From positions 62,001 to 126,000 of the forward strand of contig JAAWWF010000003.1 of the NCBI GenBank assembly GCA_021404565.1: a DNA stretch of 64,000 nucleotides, written 5' to 3'. The position numbers were made by a program, and so were the translations under genes. The notes below the pieces were generated by a model. That model ran no database searches and had not been told where the DNA came from. It saw nothing but the letters and a program-made list of their open reading frames with translations. The DNA comes from Roseivirga sp. Lineage in GTDB: Bacteria; Bacteroidota; Bacteroidia; Cytophagales; Cyclobacteriaceae. This document shows positions 18,901-27,000 of the stretch, piece after piece; the stretch's first letter is position 1; each line of letters begins with the position of its first letter.

Positions 18901-19967
18901 AAATATTAAACAATCTGTTGTCAAACGCGCTGAAGTTTACAACTGAGAAGGGCAATATAGCATTATCAATTTGCAAAGTAGATGGCCCTGGGAATGATCT
19001 ACTAATCAGTGTTTCTGACTCTGGTAAGGGGATTCACCCAGATGATCTACCACATGTATTTGACCGTTATTACCAATCTGAGCAACCTGGAAAAAAAGCC
19101 GAAGGTGGAACAGGAATAGGGTTGGCACTGGCAAAAGAGCTTGCCGAACTACAGGGAGGGAGCCTTTCGGCTACCAGTGAAATTGGTAAGGGCAGTAACT
19201 TTACATTTCAGTTCCCTATGAAAAAGGTAGCTACTAATGAAGTTATCGCTCCGGCATTAGAACTGAATGAACCGCTGATTGAGGCATTAAGTGAAACCCT
19301 AGTCCAGTACAATCTCAAATTTGGAATTACTAAACCTGTACTGCTTGTTACGGAAGATCATCCTGAAATGAGAACTTTCATTGCGAGGACCTTAAGGCCT
19401 TATTTTGAAGTAAAGGAAGCTTCTCATGGCAAGGCGGCTCTTGAGGTGCTTAATACTATGCCCGTAGATATTGTGATTTCTGACGTGATGATGCCCGAAA
19501 TGGATGGCTTCGAACTGCTGAAAGCCATCAAGGCTAATAAGGATTTACGACAGGTATCTCTGGTAATGCTAACCGCCAGGGCCGATAGGGAAGACAAGCT
19601 AGAGGCCTTGACATTGGGCATAGACGATTACCTGACCAAGCCCTTTAGCGCAATAGAGTTCCTGGCACGAATTAAGAATATTCTGGAGAACCGAATCAAG
19701 GTAATCAAAGAACTTGGCCAGCTTGAAAAACAACCTAAGGAAGAGGTTACGAACGATATTCTGAATTGGGTCAGTGAATATGGTCTGTCAGAAAGAGAGG
19801 TGGATGTTATGAAGTTGTTGGCCAAAAGGTATACCAATGCAGAAATGGCAGATAAGCTTTGTGTCTCTCCGAACACCGTCAAGTTTCATCTAAAAAACCT
19901 CTATCTCAAACTGGGCCTTTCCAGCAGGGCAGAGGCTATGTCCAGGCTAGGGGTGCTTTCGCGTTAG
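15984..19967 (+). CDS. Hybrid two-component system regulator with LuxR-type output domain
   Basis: 1327 aa from a TTG start that retains a full signal peptide (KINTYCFYLMILFGMSFQLRAQ). About 13 Reg_prop blades follow (typical VQSVIEDRSGNIWVGTKKGL), forming two periplasmic propellers (residues 30-650). Next are a Y_Y_Y domain (about 690-760), a membrane helix (about 772-795) and HisKA with His862 (SHELRTPL). A HATPase domain (SDSGKGI, GGTGIGLALAKELA) and a receiver with Asp1167 (ISDVMMPEMDGFELL) follow. The output is a LuxR/GerE helix-turn-helix (LSEREVDVMKLL, PNTVKFHLKNLYLKL, about 1266-1325). Most such hybrid regulators end in an AraC domain and control polysaccharide loci; no such locus is adjacent. 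Confidence 0.93.
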   Translation: MLSKINTYCFYLMILFGMSFQLRAQRGNVSFERIGVEQGLSHVTVNVMSQDSYGFIWLGTTDGLNRYDGYDFTIFKNDPNNPESLRNNSITGIYEAKDGALWVGTFEGLHRYDRDKQSFIHFSLGLETLKINEIIGDGKDGLWVASAAGLVRLNISTQVYENIDLGEKAGQLHRLLRAKDGLLWIGTLDNGIFRYNPESGEFRHFDGNGAEYPIWDLYEDDSSVIWAASNGGGLKFYDAENDVFKRLETPHFSNDKVLSVYEDRLGYLWVGTEGGGLIKLTPDRKRVYRYNHRSQDLNSLSSTDVRSIFQDKSGMLWFGTWGGGVNLMNPDQARFTNYTPGTPETRHALSNEFVQSVIEDRSGNIWVGTKKGLNRVDAGTQLVEQYFHGPDKVNSLSNDYIKSLYQDSRGDLWIGTQNGLNLFDPVSNSFQRIFQTGSSDGISHNDHTFFFEDSQSNLWIGTWNGLNKYDLPAEKFQNKSIPAALRDKAILSMTEDRRGNLWLGTYYDGLYQYHPESGNLTQFKREVDNPSSLSNNRIWALHTDPAGIVWVGTFGGGLNKVINQGGQVTFERITEHDGLANNAVISIQSDDTGCLWVSGNKGLSKFDPRQFVFVNYDQNDGLQGDHFNAASYKGESGKLYFGGSKGLTVFEPESILADRPEMRVIINNFELFNKTLEPKDSSVLVANILNTSEVTLNHAQSVFSFGFTSDNFNQPEKHLYAYKLEGFDEEWIYTSATRRYVTYTSIPADTYTFSVKSANKHGFWGAPTTIKLIILPPWWKTWWFRVALVLVVIGSIYLIYLSRISVIKRQKEQLEGEVEIRTAELRKSKDKAVKDKELIERQAEKLRELDEVKSRFFANISHELRTPLTLINAPLESLIENGEIKNEEVRAILEVARKNGASLLSLVEEILDLAKLDAGKLKLVENPVRVYDCLIDVVDSYAEGFRQKGINFEFDFLLERELTVLMDASKCHKILNNLLSNALKFTTEKGNIALSICKVDGPGNDLLISVSDSGKGIHPDDLPHVFDRYYQSEQPGKKAEGGTGIGLALAKELAELQGGSLSATSEIGKGSNFTFQFPMKKVATNEVIAPALELNEPLIEALSETLVQYNLKFGITKPVLLVTEDHPEMRTFIARTLRPYFEVKEASHGKAALEVLNTMPVDIVISDVMMPEMDGFELLKAIKANKDLRQVSLVMLTARADREDKLEALTLGIDDYLTKPFSAIEFLARIKNILENRIKVIKELGQLEKQPKEEVTNDILNWVSEYGLSEREVDVMKLLAKRYTNAEMADKLCVSPNTVKFHLKNLYLKLGLSSRAEAMSRLGVLSR

Positions 19968-20047
19968 GGGTGCAACTCACCGTTGAATTACAGAAAATGG
20001 TATGTGTTAACCGGCTTTTTTGGCTCTGAGTAGCATTTTTTTAAAAA

Positions 20048-20064
20048 CTACCCGAAACGGGTAG
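20048..20064. promoter_or_regulatory. Palindromic site CTACCC-N5-GGGTAG
   Basis: CTACCCGAAACGGGTAG, a perfect 6-bp inverted repeat around GAAAC. The same arms and a similar spacer (AGAAC) recur upstream of the secreted-protein operon at 23481. Probable binding site of a LuxR/NarL-type regulator; both candidates are encoded nearby. Confidence 0.5.
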
Positions 20065-20303
20065 GTCCACATTCCCATATTTGAGCCACCTTGGACGAAC
20101 CTGAAAGAAGTGAGGAAAAGAGAGCCAAAGGATATTGTGTGAATTGACGGGAGCTTTAAGAACCACATCTGAAAGGGACACCAAATTATTAGAATCAAGA
20201 CTCTGATTTACCTCTGTAAGATATCACGTTTTGTTGTATATGGAATCTTAAGCTGAGAGGTAGACGTGGCCTGATACTTGGTTTATTTTGATTGATTGGT
20301 ATG

Positions 20304-20335
20304 GAAAGGAGCATATTGAAGAGTGTGCTCCTTTC
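20304..20335 (+). terminator. Hairpin downstream of hybrid regulator
   Basis: Perfect 10-bp stem GAAAGGAGCA (20304-20313) / TGCTCCTTTC (20326-20335) with a 12-base loop, without a clear T-run. A comparable hairpin with TCCTTTCTC on its 3' side follows the giant gene at 35005. Confidence 0.5.
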
Positions 20336-20362
20336 TCCTGTAATAGCTAACCAATACATAAA

Positions 20363-20461
20363 GTGAGAGTCAAAGAAAGGAACAAAAGAATAGATAGAGT
20401 ACTTCAGGTAATCATGTGGGTGCTTTTACTGGGTATCCTTTATTTTGGAAGTATAGGCTAA
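20363..20461 (+). CDS. Possible 32-aa single-span membrane peptide
   Basis: GTG-initiated frame of 32 residues: a strongly basic N-terminus (VKERNKRIDR) followed by one hydrophobic helix (VIMWVLLLGILYFGSIG). An in-frame TAA at 20348 limits upstream extension, and no ATG start gives a complete peptide. The composition is that of a small membrane protein, not random sequence. It ends 8 bases before copy 1 of the long direct repeat, whose terminator would end the transcript. Copy 2 has no matching frame. Function is unknown and it may be chance. Confidence 0.35.
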   Translation: MRVKERNKRIDRVLQVIMWVLLLGILYFGSIG

Positions 20462-20469
20462 TGGCCTCC

Positions 20470-20576
20470 AAAGAAATCTGAGCGGATATAGATCAAGACG
20501 TGGTCATTGTCACAGCGTTTAGGTGAATAGAAAGCAAGCCGCCCTTGGTAAGGGCGGCTTATTTTATTTTTTGCAC
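20470..20576 (+). repeat. Long direct repeat, copy 1
   Basis: Bases 20470-20565 are identical to 35136-35231 (96 of 96). After a 4-base length difference in the T-run, both copies continue with TTTGCAC. The block begins AAAGAAATCTGAGCGG and ends in an intrinsic terminator. It has no conserved open frame of useful length. It lies between the hybrid regulator and the convergent histidine kinase gene. Confidence 0.95.
20536..20572 (+). terminator. Terminator inside repeat copy 1
   Basis: Perfect 11-bp stem AAGCCGCCCTT (20536-20546) / AAGGGCGGCTT (20550-20560), loop GGT, followed by ATTTTATTTTTT. Confidence 0.85.
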
Positions 20577-20614
20577 TCTCCTGATTCATCCTGCTTTGAT
20601 TCAGACAAGATCTA

Positions 20615-22510
20615 TTACGCTGGCGGCAGTTCAATTAGGAAATACAGTCCATTCTCATCCCCTTTGTTAATCAGCTTACCTTTAAGTTGTTCCACCATTA
20701 AGCTTATCAGCATCATACCTAGCTTTTGCTTTGGGAGATCTTCTGTCTCCTCGGGCATACCAGGTCCGTTATCCCTATAGTGTATCCATCGCTTGTTATC
20801 CTTTGTCTGCGATCGTAACTCAATGGTTCCATGTTCCTGATCATTAAAGGCATACTTGAATGAATTGGTGATGAATTCATTGATGACCATAGCCAGTGGT
20901 ACGGCCTCATCCATATCTACGGTCAGGTCATCACATTGGATCTTTGTGTTGACCTGACTGTCACCGCCAAATGCTGAGGCGATTTCCGGTATTAGTTGAC
21001 GCAGATATTCCTGAAAATTGATGTTAAGAGCATCGTCCAACTGATATAGATTCTGGTGGACCAGCGCCATAGATTGTATACGTTGCCTGAGAATTTGATA
21101 TAATTCACGCTGAGCCTCTATTTGCTCATTGTCTTCCTGCAGATAGATCAGGCCCGAAAGGATTGTGAGGTTATTTTTTACCCGATGATTCAATTCCTTG
21201 TACAGGACATTTTTTTGCTCTACCACATTGTTCAATTCACGATTGGTTTTCCGCATAAGCTCTTCCTGTGTCCGTAGTAATTGATTAGCCCTCCTAAATC
21301 GCAAATAGAGTATTACACTGATTACAGCGACAATCAGGAAGATAAAGGAGACAATTACCGTTGTAATCAGTGCTTTTCTATTACTGTCCGCCTGTTGACG
21401 GGCTAAAGAAGTTTCAACCTGTTGCTCAAGTAGTTTTTGCTCTGCCAGGTTTTTATCGTAGCTGGCTGTGAGCTCCCCCAACTCTATTGAATGTGTCTGA
21501 GCTGCCGCATCTAATTTGGTCCATAATGCCTCATTCAGGTAGGTGGCACTCTGCTGATATTTCCCTGACTCAAAGTAAACTTCTCCGGCCAGACGATACA
21601 TATCCCCCAAAATGCTCGTCCATCCGTTTTTCTTACTCAAAGCGATGGCTTCTAAGGTCATATCAACGGCTAAATCTGGTCTGCTCCTCCTGGTATGATA
21701 AAGCGCAAGATTGTGCAATACGATGGTGTAGTTCCTGTATCGTTTGTTGGCAAGTATATTGTCTTTAGCCGATTCCAGATAAGAAACAACCTCCTCAGGT
21801 GCGGAATTAGGGTTGTGCATGAGTAAAAACCCCATACTGTTTTGGTTAAGCCCTATGAGATAGAGGTCACCCGATTCCTCGGCAAGCTTTAAGGCCTCCC
21901 GCGAGTGGGCAAGAATGTTCTCAAAATTATCCTTGATATCACTTACAAAGAACTCCATGTAGTAAGCAGCTTTACCTAATGACAGGTATGCCCTGGGGCT
22001 TATCTCTATGGCTGAGGAGTTCAACAAACGTTCGCCTTCCTCGATAAATTTAAGGCACAATTCCGCATTGCCGGTAGCCCTGTAAAATTCAGACAGGTAA
22101 CCATAAACCCATAGCTGTCCATTCACATCATTCCTTTCTTTATAAAAAGTCAGGGCAGACATGTATGTCTGGAGAGCCGTGGTAAACTTGCTCTGATCCT
22201 TCTGCATAGAAGCCTCAGATAGGTACATCTCAATAATTTTTGAAGAGTCGGGCTCGTGGTGGGATAGCTTTTTCGCTTTTATAAAAAGCGAATCTGCCTC
22301 TTTGTAATTCCCTCTTTCTACCAGGCGTTGAGCCGCCTGACTATAAAGGGTGAAAAGTTCGAGAGAATCCCATTCCGAAATGGAAAGCTGACTCCTAAGC
22401 TCAAATAAGACCTCTTTTGCATCCGGTACCTGTAGTACTGGTTCAGTTCTTTGCTTAAATGCAGAGAAGACAAGTAGTACAATAATCAGGAGGTACTGAG
22501 GAGGTTTCAT
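20615..22510 (-). CDS. Histidine kinase with TPR sensor region (HisKA_2 type)
   Basis: 631 aa from the ATG at 22510, which begins the signal segment MKPPQYLLIIVLLVFSAF; an ATG six codons upstream is less likely. Residues about 40-350 form TPR-like helical repeats (for example VYFESGKYQQSATYLNEALW). A membrane helix follows (ALITTVIVSFIFLIVAVISV, about 383-402), then a short coiled coil. The HisKA_2 phosphoacceptor is LYKELNHRVKNNLTILSGL. The ATPase domain has NEFITNSFKYAFND and DNGPGMPE. HisKA_2 kinases usually pair with stand-alone response regulators, and one is encoded divergently 231 bases away. The 3' end converges on repeat copy 1. Confidence 0.9.
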   Translation of the reverse strand: MKPPQYLLIIVLLVFSAFKQRTEPVLQVPDAKEVLFELRSQLSISEWDSLELFTLYSQAAQRLVERGNYKEADSLFIKAKKLSHHEPDSSKIIEMYLSEASMQKDQSKFTTALQTYMSALTFYKERNDVNGQLWVYGYLSEFYRATGNAELCLKFIEEGERLLNSSAIEISPRAYLSLGKAAYYMEFFVSDIKDNFENILAHSREALKLAEESGDLYLIGLNQNSMGFLLMHNPNSAPEEVVSYLESAKDNILANKRYRNYTIVLHNLALYHTRRSRPDLAVDMTLEAIALSKKNGWTSILGDMYRLAGEVYFESGKYQQSATYLNEALWTKLDAAAQTHSIELGELTASYDKNLAEQKLLEQQVETSLARQQADSNRKALITTVIVSFIFLIVAVISVILYLRFRRANQLLRTQEELMRKTNRELNNVVEQKNVLYKELNHRVKNNLTILSGLIYLQEDNEQIEAQRELYQILRQRIQSMALVHQNLYQLDDALNINFQEYLRQLIPEIASAFGGDSQVNTKIQCDDLTVDMDEAVPLAMVINEFITNSFKYAFNDQEHGTIELRSQTKDNKRWIHYRDNGPGMPEETEDLPKQKLGMMLISLMVEQLKGKLINKGDENGLYFLIELPPA

Positions 22511-22713
22511 GACTGGTTGATGCGCCAAAGGTATACGAATTATTTTCTTCTACTAATGCCATCCGGAGTGAACCAGTGGGGAAACAGTTGGTCTGTTTTA
22601 TTGAAAAAAAACCAGATTTTGTACTCAGGCCCTACAAGAGTTGAACAGTATTTAACAAATTGGTAAATGTGAATCAGATATCTCATATTGTGAGCTTGAT
22701 GCTAATTTTTTCC

Positions 22714-22724
22714 CTACCCGGTAG
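22714..22724. promoter_or_regulatory. Short palindrome CTACCCGGTAG before the response regulator
   Basis: CTACC-C-GGTAG lies 17 bases before the response regulator start and within the divergent promoter region of the kinase. It shares half-sites with the longer palindromes at 20048 and 23481 but lacks the spacer, so it may be a variant or half-occupied site. Confidence 0.35.
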
Positions 22725-22741
22725 GTTGATAGCTTGACTTT

Positions 22742-23353
22742 ATGCCCTCTTCAGAACCACTTGATATATTTATTGTAGAAGATGAACTCATCATCACAGA
22801 ATCACTCAAGCGAATCTTGAAGAATCTGGGGCACAATTGTGCAGGATCGGCCAGATCTGTTCTCAGAGCTGAGAATGCCATCCAGAAAGGGAGTTTCGAT
22901 TTGGTTTTATTGGACATTAATCTGAATGGTAATAATGAGGGAATTGGATTGGGTCAACTGTGCCACAAACAGAATCAGCCATTCTTATACATCAGCTCTT
23001 ATTCAGATTATGAGACCGTAATTGCCGCTAAAAAAACGAAACCCGGGGGCTACCTCAATAAACCCTTTACTCCCCGGGATCTCATGATTGGCATTGAAAT
23101 GGCAACAATCAACAGATCTGCAGAAAATTACGAACAACTTGAAAAAGCGGTCAGGCATCTCGATTTATCCGAGCGGGAAATGGATGTACTCAAGTGTGTG
23201 AAAAACAGGTTGTCCAATACAGAAATTTCTAATAATCTGTCTATTTCTACTAACACAGTGAAGTACCATTTGAAGAACCTTTACAGCAAGCTGGATGTAG
23301 TGAGTCGCGCGGATTTTCTGAAAAAGATTGAGCTGATGACTCAAAAAAACTGA
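22742..23353 (+). CDS. Response regulator, receiver plus LuxR-type DNA-binding domain
   Basis: 203 aa. The receiver (residues 8-125) has the acidic pocket E13/D14, phosphoacceptor Asp58 (DLVLLDINLNG), Ser/Thr switch (LYISSYSDYE) and the conserved Lys (GGYLNKPF). The LuxR/GerE helix-turn-helix follows (LDLSEREMDVLKCVKN, NTVKYHLKNLYSKL, about 143-200). Its recognition helix is almost the same as that of the hybrid regulator upstream (NTVKFHLKNLYLKL). It is divergent from the TPR histidine kinase, its probable partner, and upstream of the secreted-protein operon, its probable target. Confidence 0.92.
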   Translation: MPSSEPLDIFIVEDELIITESLKRILKNLGHNCAGSARSVLRAENAIQKGSFDLVLLDINLNGNNEGIGLGQLCHKQNQPFLYISSYSDYETVIAAKKTKPGGYLNKPFTPRDLMIGIEMATINRSAENYEQLEKAVRHLDLSEREMDVLKCVKNRLSNTEISNNLSISTNTVKYHLKNLYSKLDVVSRADFLKKIELMTQKN

Positions 23354-23480
23354 ACAGTCGGGCCCTGATTACTTTTTAGACTTTTCTTATATCTGATTTC
23401 TGTTGTATAATTTTGTGTTTATCTCCTTATTGCCATTCAGATACAATTTGATGCCATTCACATGTAAATTATTACCATAA

Positions 23481-23497
23481 CTACCCAGAACGGGTAG
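23481..23497. promoter_or_regulatory. Palindromic site CTACCC-N5-GGGTAG upstream of secreted operon
   Basis: CTACCCAGAACGGGTAG, followed within 4 bases by another GGGTAGG half-site. It is 94 bases before the start of the small secreted protein, a suitable distance for activation of the operon promoter. Confidence 0.55.
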
Positions 23498-23590
23498 GAG
23501 GGTAGGTCTGTTTTATTTGCACTTTGCAGCTAGTGATGCTAACCGGTTTTGGCCGGAATTTTTTAAGACAACCAAAACACTACTAGAACA

Positions 23591-24064
23591 ATGACCACCT
23601 CTCAACCTGAGAAGGCGCTGCAAAGTGCTTTCCAAAAGGCGATGCCATTTCTCACAGGCAAAGCTTTCCTTAGTCTATTTGCGGGGCTCCTGCTTCTGGC
23701 ATCAGCCAGTCCGGTCAGGGCCCAATCTCAAGGCGAAGTAATTCAAAACTGGACAATGCTGGAAGAAGCAGAATTCTATTTTGATGTCGCTTATTCCGTG
23801 GTACGCTGCCAACTCGGTTCCGAAGCCATGATCATGCTCGATGCCTTCAATGAAGGTGGTAACGTCAGTGCCGTTGGATTCAGTCTCAAAATCAAAGATG
23901 CAGACGGTAGAGAAGTCACTCATGAAATCGAGAAGTTCGAGATTGCCTTTGCTGCCTCACAGCGGGGCAAGTGTGAAACGGATGAGTTCAGTCATCTGAA
24001 ATTTCCTGTGCCTGACGGTATTGACCCGGCTACACTCTCAATAGAAATCACTTATAACAAGTAG
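23591..24064 (+). CDS. Small secreted protein of unknown function, coupled to the giant gene
   Basis: 157 aa. A long N-region (EKALQSAFQKAMPF) precedes a hydrophobic signal core ending SPVRAQ at about residue 45. The mature 112 residues are predicted beta-rich (EAEFYFDVAYSVVRC, AMIMLDAFNEGG, VGFSLKIKDADGREV, LSIEITYNK) with two cysteines (VVRCQLG, RGKCETDE) that could form a disulfide. No T9SS domain is visible. I do not recognise the family. The stop is two bases before the ATG of the 3634-aa protein, so the two are co-translated. It may be a chaperone, anchor or partner of the giant; that is inference. Confidence 0.8.
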   Translation: MTTSQPEKALQSAFQKAMPFLTGKAFLSLFAGLLLLASASPVRAQSQGEVIQNWTMLEEAEFYFDVAYSVVRCQLGSEAMIMLDAFNEGGNVSAVGFSLKIKDADGREVTHEIEKFEIAFAASQRGKCETDEFSHLKFPVPDGIDPATLSIEITYNK

Positions 24065-24066
24065 CC

Positions 24067-27000
24067 ATGAAAAGACTGATTCCAATTTTATTCATGATTG
24101 CCTGCCTGGGAGTGAGTATGCAATCAAGAGCACAAAGCTGTGGCGATGTGCCCGTAATCAATAGTTTTGAACCCAATACCGGGTTCATTGGTAGTTTGGT
24201 GACTGTTTATGGAGCCAATTTCGATGCCACTACATTGGAAAACAATGTTGTATATTTTGGTGCTACACAGGCTGAGGTAGTTTCGGCAACATTCGGAACC
24301 CTGGAAGTAATTGTGCCTGTAGGTGCATCTACTGCGCCAATTTCGGTAACCAATGCCTGTGACCTCACGGCCTATTCCAAGGTGGCCTTTAACGGAGTTT
24401 TTTGTCCCACACCACTCGATGCGCAGTCTTATGACAACAGAGCATTCGATCTTACCGGGGTATATGGTGCCTATAATATGATCTCACAAGACATGGATCT
24501 GGACGGGCGTCCTGAGGTTATTTCTTCAAGAAATGACGGAGGCGTTACCATCGCCCAAAACAATTCCACTCCGGGAAATCTGTCATTTACGGCCATAAAC
24601 GATGCCACTGGAGGTGGACAAAGTGTTTATGCAGCTGACTTTGATGGTGACGGATACAAAGATTTACTCTATACGTACAATGTTCAACGAAATACCAGTA
24701 CAGGTCCGGGTAATATTTCCCTGGCTCCGATCATTTCAAACAATAGCATTAGTAATTACCAGGTAGCTGCAGGCGACTTTAACAATGATGGTAAAATTGA
24801 TATCATCGGTGCAGTAGGCAATGATGTATACCTGGCTTTGAATACAAGTACCGGCCCGGGTGTAATCAGCTTCGCGCCAAGGCAGTTTATCGCCAATGTG
24901 GGTGCAACTCCAACCGGCCTGCAAATAGCAGACATAGATGGTGATGGCAAGGTTGACTATATCGCCTCTCAGAGATTTGGCAACCGTGCGGTAAGTATGA
25001 GAAATACTACACCCACCGGTAGCACTACTACCAGCTGGGAAGCACCGGAATACTGGGCTTCTGATTCAGATGCTTCCGATGGTTTGGGTACGGAGCCTTA
25101 TCGCTCACAGCTTGCAGATTTTGACAAGGATGGTAAGATTGATTTTACCTCATGTAACTATGCAGGTACTACCAATACAGCGATCTGGAGGAATATATCC
25201 ACCGTTGGGAATATCGAGTTTGCACCTACCGTGAACCTTCCGGCTCCTGCGAATAATTATCGTATTGGTGTTGGGGATGTAGATGGTGATGGCTATCCTG
25301 ATATTGTAACCAAATCGCTGGGACTTAATGTGTTCTCAGTATACAGAAATACCTCTTCTGCTCCGGGAGAGCCTACTTTCGCTCCAAGAATTGACTATAC
25401 ATCAAGCTGGCAGGCAGAAGTTTCCGGCATCGTAATTGGCGATTTGGATGGTGACTTTGTGCCCGATATCGCTACCTCTGGTATTAACTCAAACAGAATT
25501 CTCTTTCATAGAAATACCAGTGCTCAGGAAGATACCAGCCCACCAACGGCCATCGCGCAGGATATTGTTGTAGGGCTCGATCCCTCAGGTAATGTTACGG
25601 TTACAGCAGGCCAGGTAGATAATGGTTCAAGCGATGCTTGCGGTATTGATTCTATTGTGCTTTCACAAACCACTTTTACCTGTGACGACATTGGCGAAAA
25701 CAATGTGACTTTAACGGTTACGGATAATGCCGGTAATGTATCTACTGCCGATGCTATTGTCAATGTGCAGCCTGCTGCCATCATCGTTTCTGGCCAATCC
25801 ACCGTTTGTGCCGGTCAGACCATACCAATGACTGCCAACGCTGGTGATTCATATCAGTGGTTCAAAGATGAAGTAGCCATAGTGGGTGCTACTAACCAGA
25901 CCTACAATGCTGGCGAAACCGGAGCTTACACAGTAGCAGTTACCAATGCAGGTGGCTGTTCGGGTACTTCAGTGCCTACTGAAATTACCATTAGTGGTGG
26001 AGCCTCAGTGGTGGTGACAGCCACTAGCGACACTTACTGTGTCGGAGTGGCTTTAACCTCTGCTCAGGGGGCGCTTTATCAGTGGTCAAAAGATGGCGTT
26101 GAAATCCAGGATGCTACTTTACAGACCTATGTGGTTGATGGCCCGGGTGATTATTCTGTTGAAGTTGTCAATCTATTTGGGTGTACAGCTTCTGGTTCAT
26201 ATACCATTCTGCCAGACTCTCAGGTGCCAGTTGTTTCTCTGAATGGAGCGGCTGCCATGGTCATCAATCAAGGTGATCTATACAACGAGCAGGGGGTTAC
26301 AGTAGTAGACAATTGCGGCTATCAAGTGGTGACTACCGGAACCGTAAACCCTAATAATGTTGATGCATATACCCTTACTTACCAGGCATTTGATGATTCT
26401 GGTAACGCTTCAAATATTGTTACCAGAGAGGTTACCGTTGTACCAGCAAGCATATCTATCGAAGCAAATGGCGAAACAGAATTTTGCCCGGGTGGCAATG
26501 TAGAACTTTCATTCCTGCCTTTGGTATCAGCCAAATTGGTAGATGAGGCAAGTGTACAACCAGTTGCGGCCATAGGCATGCGCAAGTTGATTGGAACCTA
26601 TAATGGTCCTGCGATAAGAATCAGAAGGGCCTCCGACAATACTGCACAAGATTTTGGTTTCAGCGGAACGGATTTAGATACCGATGCCATCGATGCTTTC
26701 CTCGCAGGCAGTCAGGGTTATGTATTTGCCCTGTATGATCAATCAGGAAACGGCAACGATTTTATCCAGACCAATGAGGCTGCTCAGCCTTTCTATATAA
26801 AAGATGGGTTTAATGGTAAGCCTACTTTCAGTACCGCCTCCGGTACGAGAAGGATTACTAATAACATAAGCCTGGTACCAGAATTCACTGTGATTTACGG
26901 AGCCAGACAGACTGGCCCTTCAAGGGGAAGAATGCTGTCTGGCATTAACAATAACTGGCTACTAGGTTGGTGGGGTGGTTATAAAAACCAGTACTACAGT

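Larger units (their letters stand above)
19968..20614. other. 647-base noncoding interval after the hybrid regulator
   Basis: It contains, in order, a CTACCC/GGGTAG palindrome (20048), a terminator-like hairpin (20304), a possible 32-codon reading frame (20363) and copy 1 of the long direct repeat with its terminator (20470). The stretch 20065-20300 shows nothing recognisable. A 63-codon minus-strand frame across 20007-20198 has no coding character. Confidence 0.6.
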
